Shown: one piece after another, positions 54,790-64,000 of the stretch
Numbering within the stretch: position 1 is the first letter of the stretch
Layout: every line of letters starts with the position of its first letter
From: Neonectria sp. B-13
Lineage: Eukaryota > Ascomycota > Sordariomycetes > Hypocreales > Nectriaceae
NCBI GenBank assembly: GCA_002682825.1
Contig: NOKP01000035.1
Location: forward strand, 124,001-188,000
Direction of reading: 5' to 3'
DNA length: 64,000 nt
Program-made: the position numbers and the translations under genes
The notes under the pieces: model-generated
Database searches by the model: none
Seen by the model: only the letters and a program-made list of their open reading frames with translations
What the model was told of the DNA's origin: nothing

Positions 54790-55317
54790 ATGGCGATCAA
54801 ATTCCCCGACCTTAACGTCCATATTACGACGGACTCTGGCTCGGATACGAAAAGCTCATTCCTCTCCGTCACCCCACCCCAGCCTCAGCCCCTGGGATCT
54901 ACAGCATCACTGTCCTATATCTACTCCACACCGCCCTCTTTTACCCTAACCGACAACGCGGACTTAACCCACTACCGTTCCACCGCCTCCTCTGGTCCCC
55001 CGTATCAATTCCCTGGCGCAGGCAGTAGCACTATCACTTATCTGGATTTCGGGCCCAATCCGGAACAGGAAGAAGGGTTCTGGCATCGGACGCAGACGAT
55101 TGATTACATCGTGGTGCTTGAAGGAGAGCTGGAGCTAGCCCTAGATGGAGGACAAAAGAGGGTAGTGAAGAAGGGAGACGTGGTTATACAGAGGGCACCT
55201 ATGCATAAGTGGAAGAACCTGAGTAAGACGGAGAGCGCGAGGTACGTGGCTGTGTTGTTAGGAGCACAGGAGGCAGTGGAAGGAGGGATAGAGTATGGTG
55301 GAGAGCACTTGAAATAG
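54790..55317 (+). CDS. Cupin-domain protein
   Basis: Single exon, 175 aa. The beta-barrel motifs are FWHRTQTIDYIVVLEGELEL (cupin motif 1) and KKGDVVIQRAPMHKWKN (cupin motif 2). Compared with the usual GxHxHx(3,4)E consensus, motif 1 keeps one His and has Asp where Glu normally binds the metal; motif 2 keeps its His. Metal binding may therefore be altered but not lost. The first 60 residues (PPQPQPLGSTASL, IYSTPPSFTLTDNADL) resemble fungal stand-alone cupins of unknown reaction found beside oxidoreductase genes. No signal peptide, so it is probably cytosolic. Confidence 0.8.
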   Translation: MAIKFPDLNVHITTDSGSDTKSSFLSVTPPQPQPLGSTASLSYIYSTPPSFTLTDNADLTHYRSTASSGPPYQFPGAGSSTITYLDFGPNPEQEEGFWHRTQTIDYIVVLEGELELALDGGQKRVVKKGDVVIQRAPMHKWKNLSKTESARYVAVLLGAQEAVEGGIEYGGEHLK

Positions 55318-56003
55318 TTGTGTAGTCGCAGGACTGGAGATAATGCTGGTACATAATTATGTTGCTACCTTATTTTATTGTGCCCTGCCAATCTTGAACG
55401 GCACGTAAACTGCAAGGGCTGCTGTACATATTGCATCACGTATCCATGATGGCTCGCCGCTAGTGATGCTTCCGCTCAGGGCGATAACTCTAAGTGGCAT
55501 GGGAGACTGTCAAGCATCCTGCAAAAGCTTTAGTTCCCCAGCCTTGCATCTAGCATCTTGGAGCTAGCAGTATTGCATTGGGATTAGGGTCCTATGACAC
55601 AAGTCAGGGTTGTGATTTTACAGGTTGCATGGGGAGACCACGAGGCCAACTTAGATGACATCACACCCGCAAATCTTGGCAGCGCCGGCGCCGCCCCAAT
55701 TATCGACAGCTGTCCGCCCTTTAACTATTCCCCGGATCCCCGACCTGTCCATTCACTCTTGCCTTAGACTTTCTCTTCATGCACTCCTCCTCATCGCAGC
55801 GACGACTCTACCTCGCTTGCAACTTTCCCCATGGTGATGCGGTTTCATCCACCGACTGCGTCGCGATACTCCGCTCTGACTGAATCCTGTTTTCCCGAGA
55901 GGGCAACGCATGTTCTGACGACATCATGACGACCATTTCCATCTTCCAGTCGCAATGACGTTTGGGCGTCTTCGTCTACCTCTGCAAAACTCGAATCTTG
56001 GCT
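55318..56003. other. Intergenic, 0.7 kb
   Basis: The promoter of the phosphatase gene. No supported gene or repeat. Confidence 0.4.
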
Positions 56004-57074
56004 ATGAATATGAACCATGAGTCCGTCTCCTCAAGTTACGAGGACGTCGAAGTCAAGCTCTCCAAGCCCAATCTCACAATGTCTAACAGTTCCCACAACC
56101 GGCCACCGTTCAAGGGCGTCCCCGACATGGCTGCGCTTCCTAACGAGTATGTCCCTACCACGGAGAATCAAAGGAGAATCATTGTGGTTGGAGACATCCA
56201 CGGTATGATCGACCCGCTGAACACCCTCCTCGAAGAGATCGGGTTCGACAGCACAAAAGACCACATCATGTCAGTAGGCGACATGGTCAACAAGGGCCCC
56301 GATTCTGCCGGCGTCGTCAAACGCCTCATGGATCTTAACGCCAGCGCCGTCCGCGGGAACCACGAAGACCGCGTGTTATCGGTGTGGGCAGCCCATAATG
56401 GTGGGCAAGGTGACGTGGCAGACTTGGCAACGAAAGACACAAAGGTGCCTCAAGGCGAGCCCGGCGATCTGAAGACAGCACGGAGCCTTTCGTCAGAGCA
56501 GCTCGACTGGCTCAAGAGCCTGCCCGTTATCCTCACCGTCGACCCGCTCAACCTATACATTGTTCACGCAGGGCTTGTACCGGGGATCGAGCTTGAGCAG
56601 CAAACCCCCTGGGCCGTAATGAACATGCGAACGCTCACCTTCCCTCCCGAAGATTTCCGCAGGAAGGAAGAAGAGAAGAAGAGGACAGAGGAGAAGAAGA
56701 AGCAAGAAGTGGATGAAAAGAACAAGAACTCTCACTGCGACGAGGCCGAGCCTGACGCCGCCACCGGAGACATTCCCATCAACAAAACCATACCCGACTA
56801 CGACGTCTGGATCCCCATCGGTAGTCACGACGGCGAAAACTGGACCGACGTCTGGAACCGCGAGCAGAAACGCGTCCCCAAGTCCCGTCGCCGCACCATC
56901 ATCTACGGCCATGACTCCAAGTGCGGCTACAAGGAGGATTTCTACACCTTCGGCCTCGACTCCGGGTGCGTGAAAGGCGGTGCATTGTCCGGCTTCATTA
57001 TCCAGGCGGTCGAGGGTGGTTGGATGCACACAACGGTGCAGGTGCCGGGTAAAACGCCGTGTAAGAAGTCGTGA
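56004..57074 (+). CDS. Calcineurin-like metallophosphatase (PPP-like, Ppn2-type)
   Basis: Single exon, 356 aa from the ATG at 56004; the frame is open upstream but has no ATG there. The metal-binding motifs are in order: GDIHG at 63-67, GDMVNKG at 92-98, GNHED at 118-122, a conserved HAG (IVHAGLVPG) and YGHDSKCG near the C-terminus. This set fits the bacterial-PPP-like branch that includes yeast Ppn2, a vacuolar zinc-dependent endopolyphosphatase, and diadenosine tetraphosphatase-like enzymes. Unlike Ppn2 there is no obvious N-terminal membrane anchor. A Lys/Glu-rich insert (EEEKKRTEEKKKQEVDEKNK) interrupts the fold between HAG and the last motif and is probably an exposed coil. Confidence 0.85.
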   Translation: MNMNHESVSSSYEDVEVKLSKPNLTMSNSSHNRPPFKGVPDMAALPNEYVPTTENQRRIIVVGDIHGMIDPLNTLLEEIGFDSTKDHIMSVGDMVNKGPDSAGVVKRLMDLNASAVRGNHEDRVLSVWAAHNGGQGDVADLATKDTKVPQGEPGDLKTARSLSSEQLDWLKSLPVILTVDPLNLYIVHAGLVPGIELEQQTPWAVMNMRTLTFPPEDFRRKEEEKKRTEEKKKQEVDEKNKNSHCDEAEPDAATGDIPINKTIPDYDVWIPIGSHDGENWTDVWNREQKRVPKSRRRTIIYGHDSKCGYKEDFYTFGLDSGCVKGGALSGFIIQAVEGGWMHTTVQVPGKTPCKKS

Positions 57075-57556
57075 GCTTGGCGGAGGCGTGAGTAGAGTTG
57101 CATATATAGATAGCGGATTTTCTGGGCTATGGCGGATTTTCGGGAAGGGGAGAGATACTCGGTCTACGTTTATAATTAGAAGTGTCTCTCGAGATCCGCA
57201 CACTATCCACCTGGCCCAAAACGGAGCAGAGCTCAACAATGGAAATGGTCGACATTCACGTCAGGATGCTTCATCCACTCGCTGAGTACTTTTGTCTCTT
57301 TCGCGCTTTACTCCCAATGCGCGTTCATCGTCTCCATCATCGTCTCCATCATCTTCATCTACCCAGCCCCTTGACGGAAGCATAGCTATCGCGAGTCTTC
57401 GCACGTACGCCGGCTACAACTGTGAGAGCTGCCATCACTAACTGAAGTTAATGGTAGGTGTTGGACGTGCTCGTGAACCTGAAAATTGATGATCGGATAC
57501 TTCGTTAATTTGAACAAAAGTTTTGTATTAGACAACTCTCGGAGCAACCTTGGGTA
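57075..57556. other. Intergenic, 0.5 kb, between convergent genes
   Basis: 3' flanks of the phosphatase and rhodopsin-like genes; a repeated CGTCTCCATCAT word near 57328-57350. Nothing else. Confidence 0.4.
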
Positions 57557-58908
57557 TCATCTTCTCATATCATATGAACGTTCCGCCTCCTCGACTTCTA
57601 CTACCATATCCTGTCGTACATGTATCCCGGGCATGTCGCCTCCCCCACCACTATAGCTCCCGGAATTGCGCAAGCGACTGGATATCACGGTCTGGATCGT
57701 TTCTGGACCCTGGTCAAAACCCTGTAATCCTTGCTCCGGACCGGCTAGTTGATGGGTCGAGCTCGACTCGTCGACCTCATTTTCGTTTGTCCTCGGGATC
57801 GTGTTCAGTTTCATAACGTAACTCGGAGTCGTTTGGTTGAGAGCATGACTGCTGCCGTAGGAGCTGAGGAATGAATGGGGGAAGATGCGGCGGAAGATTG
57901 GTCGTAGCAGTGGGAAACAGGCTAAGATACGTGAGCAAGCAAGACTCAAGCGAAGAGGTTCAAGGTAGGGTTAATTACCAGAGACGATTGCGACGTTCAT
58001 CTCGACATTCCCCCACATAAAACCTGGGGCCACGTCACGCGGCATCTCCGTAGTTTTGGGATCATATCTAATCGACTCAACTACGGTAATCACAGAGGCG
58101 AGACAAACACTACTTCATTAGTCGGCTGCATATCCGCGTGACGAAAGAGAAACCTACATGATGCCAGTCAAGAAGAGGCCAATGACAGCAAGCTTCTGAC
58201 CAAGTCGTAGATGTAGTTTGACGACTTCAATGACCGGCAAGGCCAGAATAACGATATCCAGCACACAATGGGTTAGGATTGTGGCAAAGAAGAACACTGC
58301 CTCGTTGATGGCGCAATGACCATCAATCGATTTATCCCAAAAGTATCGGGTGGGGAGACATTGGAAGGACACCATAAAAGTCCGGATAATGATCCATATG
58401 ACAGATATGGTAAACATAATCTGGATCGGAATTCGAATTGAAGACACCTTGAATAATCGCCAGTAGAGTGTCAGGATTGTGAACTTTGTGGAGGCGATCG
58501 AGAAGGCATAGCAGAACTCGCAGCAAAACATGAGACGTCTTCCGTGCAGAAGGACCTCCTCTCTTTGAGCTTCAGTGAGGGATGGGTCGAGGGTTTGGCC
58601 AAGGCTCCAGCGAGCAGCCCCTGGACCGCAGTTAGCATGTGCATAACGGGCTCGAGGTTTCGTTTTTACATATTATGAGGAGGATGTTGTAAGCGCTCGC
58701 AAATGTCTCCAGTTTGTAAGCTTTTCCATTCGCCAGGAAGCAGGTGGATATACGATAGACTCACAACGGCAGACACGCAAAAGTAATCATCAACCCACCA
58801 GCGCTGTTTCGTCATGCGCCGCGCGATCACTCGAAGGGTCAGCGCCACAAGAGCCGCAGCCCAGGTGATGATTGCGGCGACATAGATGTCCGTTTGGAGC
58901 TCAGCCAT
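57557..58908 (-). CDS. Rhodopsin-domain (PTH11-like) integral membrane protein
   Basis: Five exons: 58908-58765, 58706-58670, 58620-58158, 58109-57979 and 57921-57557; 379 aa. The second exon is only 37 bp. Seven hydrophobic helices are expected: IITWAAALVALTLRVIARR, the short ASAYNILLII segment, CYAFSIASTKFTILTLYWRL, IMFTISVIWIIIRTFMV, FFFATILTHCVLDIVILALP, LAVIGLFLTG and VEMNVAIVSACFPLLRPIF. The DD pair after the first helix (KQRWWVDDYF) and FQCLPTRYFWD are marks of the fungal rhodopsin domain (PF20684). The C-terminal tail is polar and Ser/Gly/Gln-rich. Plasma-membrane location and a receptor-like role are inferred from the family. Confidence 0.85.
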
Positions 58909-61391
58909 GGCTGCGACAGCGAGCTGACGATGTCGTGCTCATCAAAGATTTTGGCGGTTCCGAGATTACATGTGACCAAAGAACGGCGTTGACGACAGAA
59001 GGATCGAAATCGCCTGGAAATTAATGAAGAGGCAAAGTCAGCGGTGTGAGTGGGCGGGGGATGGGATGATCTGCATTTGAATCAAGGCTAGCTCCCCCCC
59101 AGACCCCAGCTTGTTGGCTTCTTTGCGGGGAGGGAAGAGTCATGACCAGCCTCTTTCAGACTAGCACAGGGGCTAGGAGACGTTAGACGGGGAAGATGCC
59201 TGATTGCCAGGCCTCTGCTGTGGAACAGATTAAGGGGGCGACGTCACTGCAGATACCAGGATTGGTTGCCCTAGGGTTGAAGCTGATTTGCCCCAGCTTA
59301 GCTGCATTCAGGCCATGATGTGGTGTGGCATTCAGCTGGGGGATGGACGGCTCGATGTCTGGCTTGCGGTTTCGATGTCGGGATTATCGTCAAAGTCCCC
59401 TTCATCGTCGCCCTGCACCTTGTAGTCGGTAGTCAACTGGGGAACGATCGGGTTAAGGCGGCCCGTTTGACGCGGTACTAATGAGCAGACACGTGGCAAA
59501 AGGCAGCAAAGCCCACGACGCATCTGGGAGTCTAGCTAGAGCGACTCCTTCCATTGGACAGCCATAAATCCACTCTCAGTCGATCCAGCAGCCAAATTCC
59601 GATCGAGCTAAGGGAGGCTGTCGAGCAGGACTCCACTTTGCTGGGTCTAGTCTATTCCCTCATCTTCAAATATTTCCCACAGGGCCTGCAAGATGGAATC
59701 CCAGAATGAGGGAGATTCTCAAATAAGTGTATGCCCTCGTTCTTTGTTATCCTCGGAACAATGACTGCCTTTCGAGGCCAAGAAACCCAATAAGGCGGAG
59801 CGTTTTATGTGTGGAGATATATGGCAAGACACCGACCTGAGAGAGATCATCGACAGCAAGACGAGAAGAAGAGTAGCGAGCGAGATAAAAATGAGAGCCA
59901 TCTATCTCCATGAGATGATGTGCCACGAGAATGGGAAGTCGCAGGATGAACCCAAGAACGTAACCGAGGGTAAACCATCCAAGCGCCCGCCAGTGGATTC
60001 ACACACAAGAACGGGCTAGTAGTGTGACACGGACCGTCTGGGCTACTAAACGCCGAACAGGATCGGTCTTTATGCGAGGAGAGCCCTGGCTTGACTTCGC
60101 AGGCATCGCGTTGCGTGCAAGACAGATGGTTTTTTTATTTGCTTATTTCCATACTATCGTGGCTGGATGGATGTCTGCAGGAAGATTCATAACATGGTTC
60201 ATTTGAGACAAATATAGTGTCTTGTTTGCCTCAACACCCCATTGAAAGGTGGCAGCGCTGTCCCCAATCATTTGAACAGGCGAAGACGAATGCTTGGGTC
60301 CTGTAGACAAGCGGACGACAAAGAAGAGCCAATTTGCTGAATACCTGGCCCGCAGGTGTAGGGGGGCAGCTGTTGGGTTTGCCGGTGCTGCCCTCGTCGA
60401 CTGGTTCAACAGTAAAAGATCAGGTATCAAGGTCCATCCCGAGATTAAGTTACTTTTTTTCTACAAATTCCCCCAGTTGAAGGAGGCTCTAGACATTCAA
60501 AGGGTCATCGGCAGCAATCATCGAAATAACAGCATTCCTAAAATTGATTCAGCTTCCTTTCGCTGGGCACGGAAATGTGTGATGGGACATTTTAGTATAA
60601 TCAGACCCATTCCAAGAGATCCTTGGTACAGTAGGTCTCCCCTTCTGAAGAACCTAGGCTGGGTCGTCATGTCTTTAGTAAGGGCGACTACAGCCGTTAC
60701 CTGGCCGAGTTCGCGTCGGGTGAAAGCGCAATGCTGTTGCTTCTGCCTACACTGCCTACATGGTGGGTCCCAGGTCTGTTAGCAGATACCGAACCAGCAA
60801 ATGTGTACTAATCAGAGATTTGTGATTACTTTATTAGCTCTGTCATGTTGGCAATGGGGATGACCCAAGCGAGCTGTAGCTCATGAAGAATCATCCAATG
60901 TGAGCTATCCCGGGACGACTTCATAGAGCAGCAAAGGCACGGAGATGCAGAGTCCGTGGTGATATACAAAAGCCCTGCTTTCCGCGATACTGACCTTTGG
61001 ACTCTACAGTGCCGGAATTTGGTGGCTCTTGTAGGACGGAAGCAGCGGCCAGACCGTTCTTCGCAGACTCAGCCCTAGCTTCCGCTCGCATCTTGTCCAC
61101 ACCAATGCGAGTTTTTGTAGCTGCTCTGGCACCAGTTTTGAATGAGGACGGTTTTATTCGTATGATTTCAACATTTCTAGGATAGAACTCTTAATAACTA
61201 GATCAAAGTAAACTTGTGCGAGGCTACGACGATAAATACATGCCACGGCTCACTTTCTGCATCCTTTTGAAACTCCAACGCCTTCTATTCAGAGTTTATA
61301 GAGCAAATCTCCACGCGTATCAACGAACTCTATGATCAGACACGCATTGGTCAACATATGACCTAATAAGTAGTATACAGGATCAAATGGT
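58909..61391. other. Intergenic, 2.5 kb, no supported gene
   Basis: Open frames (59807-60019, 60294-60782) have no recognisable domain and no supporting splice pattern. A TGATTGCC-like and GC-mixed stretch precedes the rhodopsin gene. No RNA gene or transposon was recognised. Confidence 0.4.
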
Positions 61392-61871
61392 CTATATCTC
61401 TAGTCTAAAAGGGATCATCGCCATACCAGAGTTGTGCTCGAGTTCCATGGTGTTTGTGACGCTGGTAAACATGGTCTTGAGCCAGTCGAATACCGTCTCG
61501 CTGAACCAACGCTGGTGGATCTCGTCCTTGGACAAGTCTCCATTGTACATGTCATCGCGCCACTCCTCCTCGAGCCAGCGCTTGTGGCTGCCTCCTAGAT
61601 CATTGAGGCTCCTCTTCAGAGACCTCTTCAGAGATAGCTTCTTGGTGTCGGCTGCTTTGTCGACGATGGTGCTCCAGTATGTGTTCTCATTGCTGTAGTC
61701 GATGCGGATCTGCGTGTCGCCCTGGTCGCGAGGCACACGCGTGAAGTCGTAATCAAAGGTCAAGTCATACGCAGCCTCACCGTCGGCCGCCCCGCGACGA
61801 AAGAGATGGTGCGGCAGGCTATTGTTCTTACTAAATACCATCTCCTTGACCACGGCGTATCTACCTAGCAC
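61392..61871 (-). pseudogene. C-terminal fragment resembling a GH18 chitinase tail
   Basis: A frame without an ATG start (GTG at 61871, stop just upstream) reads YDLTFDYDFTRVPRDQGDTQ, then RIDYSNENTYWSTIVD, then KKLSLKRSLKRSLND and later RWLEEEWRDDMYNGDLS. The FDY-x-F and RIDYSN-x-x-YW blocks followed by a basic KRSL region resemble the extension after the catalytic domain of large killer-toxin-like fungal GH18 chitinases. The catalytic DxxDxDxE motif and LysM modules are not found upstream, so at most a C-terminal piece remains. The assignment rests on remembered similarity and is weak. Confidence 0.35.
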
Positions 61872-63417
61872 TCTAGTCTACCCCCATAATCGGCTTCGAT
61901 ATAATCCAATCTAGCTCTTCTTCCAAACACGGGTGCTACTATGTAAACCTGCAACGGAGCAGTCTCTATTTTGTGGGAAAGAATAAAGACGCTGAAGGGC
62001 AGTTGATATATCTGACTCATTTTGTGCCGGCTCAGCTTGTCCAAGGCCGTTGGAAATCGTCAAGAATGATGGTGTCGGTGAGGCACTTGAACACAAGCAT
62101 AAATTTCCAAATGGCAGTCGGTTGTTGTCGCAGTCATGCGACATTTGATTGACCTGTTATAGCCCAGGGCGTGTCAGTGCAACCAGTTGATTACTGCCTT
62201 TCGGGATGGGTTCAGAAGAAGAGACTATTCGGTGCTGCGCAGACTGGGCAGTGAATGCAGCTTCTACTGGTGGCATGTATTACTATCACAGCTCAAATTT
62301 CTGTTCAGTAATCGCAATCGCGGTCACACCGGTCAATTTATAACCCAACTCAGAAAGCTAACAACTGTCGACTCAGACAGCTGGTTGTGACTTAGAAATT
62401 GCTATCATCTACCGTCCAAAGACTTTCAGTGGACAAGTCGTCATCCACAGGCTCTGACTCGTTGCCTGTAGAAACCTCGACAGGCTGGCGGGGATTAACT
62501 CACCAGAATCCAATTTTGGTCCCCCAGGTAAACATTATGGAAACCCGTGACCTTTGCAAACAACAAAAAGGTGTACCCTGACCATTGTGATTGTTTCCTC
62601 TTGCGTCATGTCACCGTCACATCCCCTAGTGGCCTGTTTGCATGTCAAATCCCCCCTCCTCCATCAGCCATCCCAGCTCATCCAGAACCGCCCTCCATCT
62701 ACTCCATTCCAGTTCTTCAATCGGAGGCCACAGACAGTGCTCAGATCTTGGCGCTCCAATAGGCGGGCTTTCCTCCAAAGAGTCTCGCAAGGTCTTTAAA
62801 ACCCATGGTTCGGACCTTTACCAGAATCGTCGTCTCCCGCAGCCCTGACTATCCCCTGTCTGGACTGGTGAGAAAACGGTGTGTGACCGTTTCAGCCCGC
62901 GCGAGGGCACGGATAGCAGGTCTAACCGGTCTCTTGCAAGTCTCAATGATCCAGATGCCGGCCCGACACCATTATCCCTCTGGCGCCGTCCCTCCCAGCA
63001 AATGGCAAGTCAGGCCGTGACCAGTGATGGCCCCGGGAAAAGATGCCGCATTGAGGATCCTGGGATCTAGAGCCAAGCCACCGTTTCCTCGAGAACTTGG
63101 TGTTAGACTGGTGCTTCAAGAGTGCCTGTGAGATCGAGATGTGACTCTTCTTGTCCCCGTGCTTTCACAACCTTAAATCCGACTTCACCCTCCACGCCGC
63201 TCGTCGTGTACTGACTGGCCCGTCTGGGCAATTGAAAGAACTCGCCCGTCCGTTACTCCTCGCCTTGTATTATATTCATGTTGTAGAGTGCGGGAAATTT
63301 TGTTTGCGACCACTTATTAGAGTCGGCACAGCATCTTCTTCCATCCTGAGCTTCCACGACACGGTTGTCCACTAAATTCAAAACCACCATCCAGCCGTCT
63401 GCTCAAGGCACTTCCAG
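61872..63417. other. Upstream region of the last gene, 1.5 kb
   Basis: CT-rich 5' flank and probable leader of the gene starting at 63418, with several short upstream ATG frames (for example 62879-63070). No independent gene supported. Confidence 0.4.
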
Positions 63418-64000
63418 ATGGGTAAAGCCTCTCTTTATCTCTTTCTCCCGCTGCCTCGGCCATCAGTTAACCTCTTTTACAGAACCATACCTTCTGATTC
63501 CTCTCCATCCCATGGGCGACAGAGCCCTGGGCGAACCAAACCCCGTGGGAGATGGCTCGATCTTTGGGACATCCTGCATTCCCCAACCTCTTCTATGGGA
63601 GCAATGGTGGTCGGGAGATCAACTGGTACCGCTTGATTCGCCTGAAGACAGGAGCAGCACGGTAAACGGCGTCTACACGCAGACTGGACCTCTACTCGAT
63701 GGCTTCGTATACCACTGTGATACCAGCTCGACAGACCATTGGAATGACATCAGCCCTGTGACCGACTACTCCGACCCGTGGAGTGGCCCCAGTTCTGTTA
63801 CGAAGTACACGCCTCCATCTTCAGATTCTAATCACATGGTTTTCGAGGAATTACCTCTCGTCCAAGGCCACTGGAATCCACCCTCGACACCAGAAATACC
63901 AAGTCGAAAGCGGAAGAGCGACTCTAATAACCTTCCGTCTCGCAAAGCCGCCAGACGAAATTCATTGGGTGACGAAGACATCAATCCTCAAAAAGAGAAG
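63418..64000 (+). CDS. 5' end of a nuclear, probably bZIP-like, transcription factor, cut by the window edge
   Basis: I read a four-base coding start (ATG G, 63418-63421), a 61-bp intron (GTAAAG donor, TTAAC branch, TTTTACAG acceptor, 63422-63482) and a second exon open to the window end. The ATG at 63512 is in the same frame and is the alternative start if the intron is not real. About 174 residues are visible: an acidic, Ser/Pro-rich region (YSDPWSGPSSVTKYTPPSSD) followed by a basic run SRKRKSD and SRKAARRNS at the edge. Basic clusters of this kind, ahead of an expected leucine zipper, suggest a bZIP regulator, but the zipper itself lies beyond the window. Nuclear localisation is likely. 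Confidence 0.6.

Noticed and set aside
60294..60782. 162-codon plus-strand frame
   Set aside because: No domain; the Cys-rich end and mixed composition do not suggest a real gene.
1..64000. tRNA, rRNA and CRISPR elements
   Set aside because: I looked for B-box-like GGTTCGA words with a matching A box and found none forming a tRNA. No rRNA segment was recognised, and the genome is fungal, so CRISPR arrays are not expected; no regular spacer-repeat pattern was seen.

Overview
The window is genomic DNA of a filamentous ascomycete (Pezizomycotina, probably a Sordariomycete; no species can be named). The signs are short GT-AG introns (about 45-125 bp) with CTAAC-type branch sites, single or lightly interrupted genes spaced 0.5-2 kb apart, two Zn2Cys6 regulators, HET and NACHT-ankyrin genes, secreted hydrolases (GH16, tannase, secretory lipase) and old copies carrying C-to-T / G-to-A changes of the RIP (repeat-induced point mutation) type.

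Layout. 0-17 kb: the start of a nucleoside-phosphorylase-domain NLR-like gene running off the left edge, a BBE-type FAD oxidoreductase, a GH16 hydrolase, a small reading frame broken by four in-frame stops, two secreted Ser/Thr-rich proteins, a tannase/feruloyl esterase next to a Zn2Cys6 regulator, and a second, decayed phosphorylase domain. 18-29.5 kb: a compact block of intact genes alternating oxidoreductases and transporters: TauD-type dioxygenase (5 exons, one GC-AG intron), amino-acid permease, UNC93-like MFS protein, salicylate-hydroxylase-like monooxygenase, EamA/DMT transporter and SDR reductase. The first pair is divergent, the second convergent, the third divergent and the fourth convergent, so promoters are shared pairwise. 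29.5-46 kb: a region rich in broken genes: an ankyrin-gene tail, two frameshifted genes of unknown function, a NACHT-ankyrin pseudogene, a truncated subtilase, a start-less frameshifted gene and an acidic remnant. Intact genes among them are a DUF2855 protein, a C2H2-type protein and a UPC2-like Zn2Cys6 regulator. 46-64 kb: AAA ATPase, secretory lipase, HET-domain gene beside an Mpv17-like fragment, cupin protein, metallophosphatase, rhodopsin-like membrane protein, a chitinase-like tail fragment, and the 5' end of a nuclear, probably bZIP-like, gene at the right edge.

How the parts may work together (inference). The 18-29 kb block has the composition of a small uptake-and-oxidation cluster. 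The 29-46 kb region, with the HET gene and the two phosphorylase-domain pieces, looks like an allorecognition/NLR gene island turning over by duplication, RIP-type mutation and small indels. Several breaks are single-base losses in G runs, so some could be assembly errors rather than real decay. Exon boundaries were assigned by eye from splice signals and reading-frame continuity; no database search was run.
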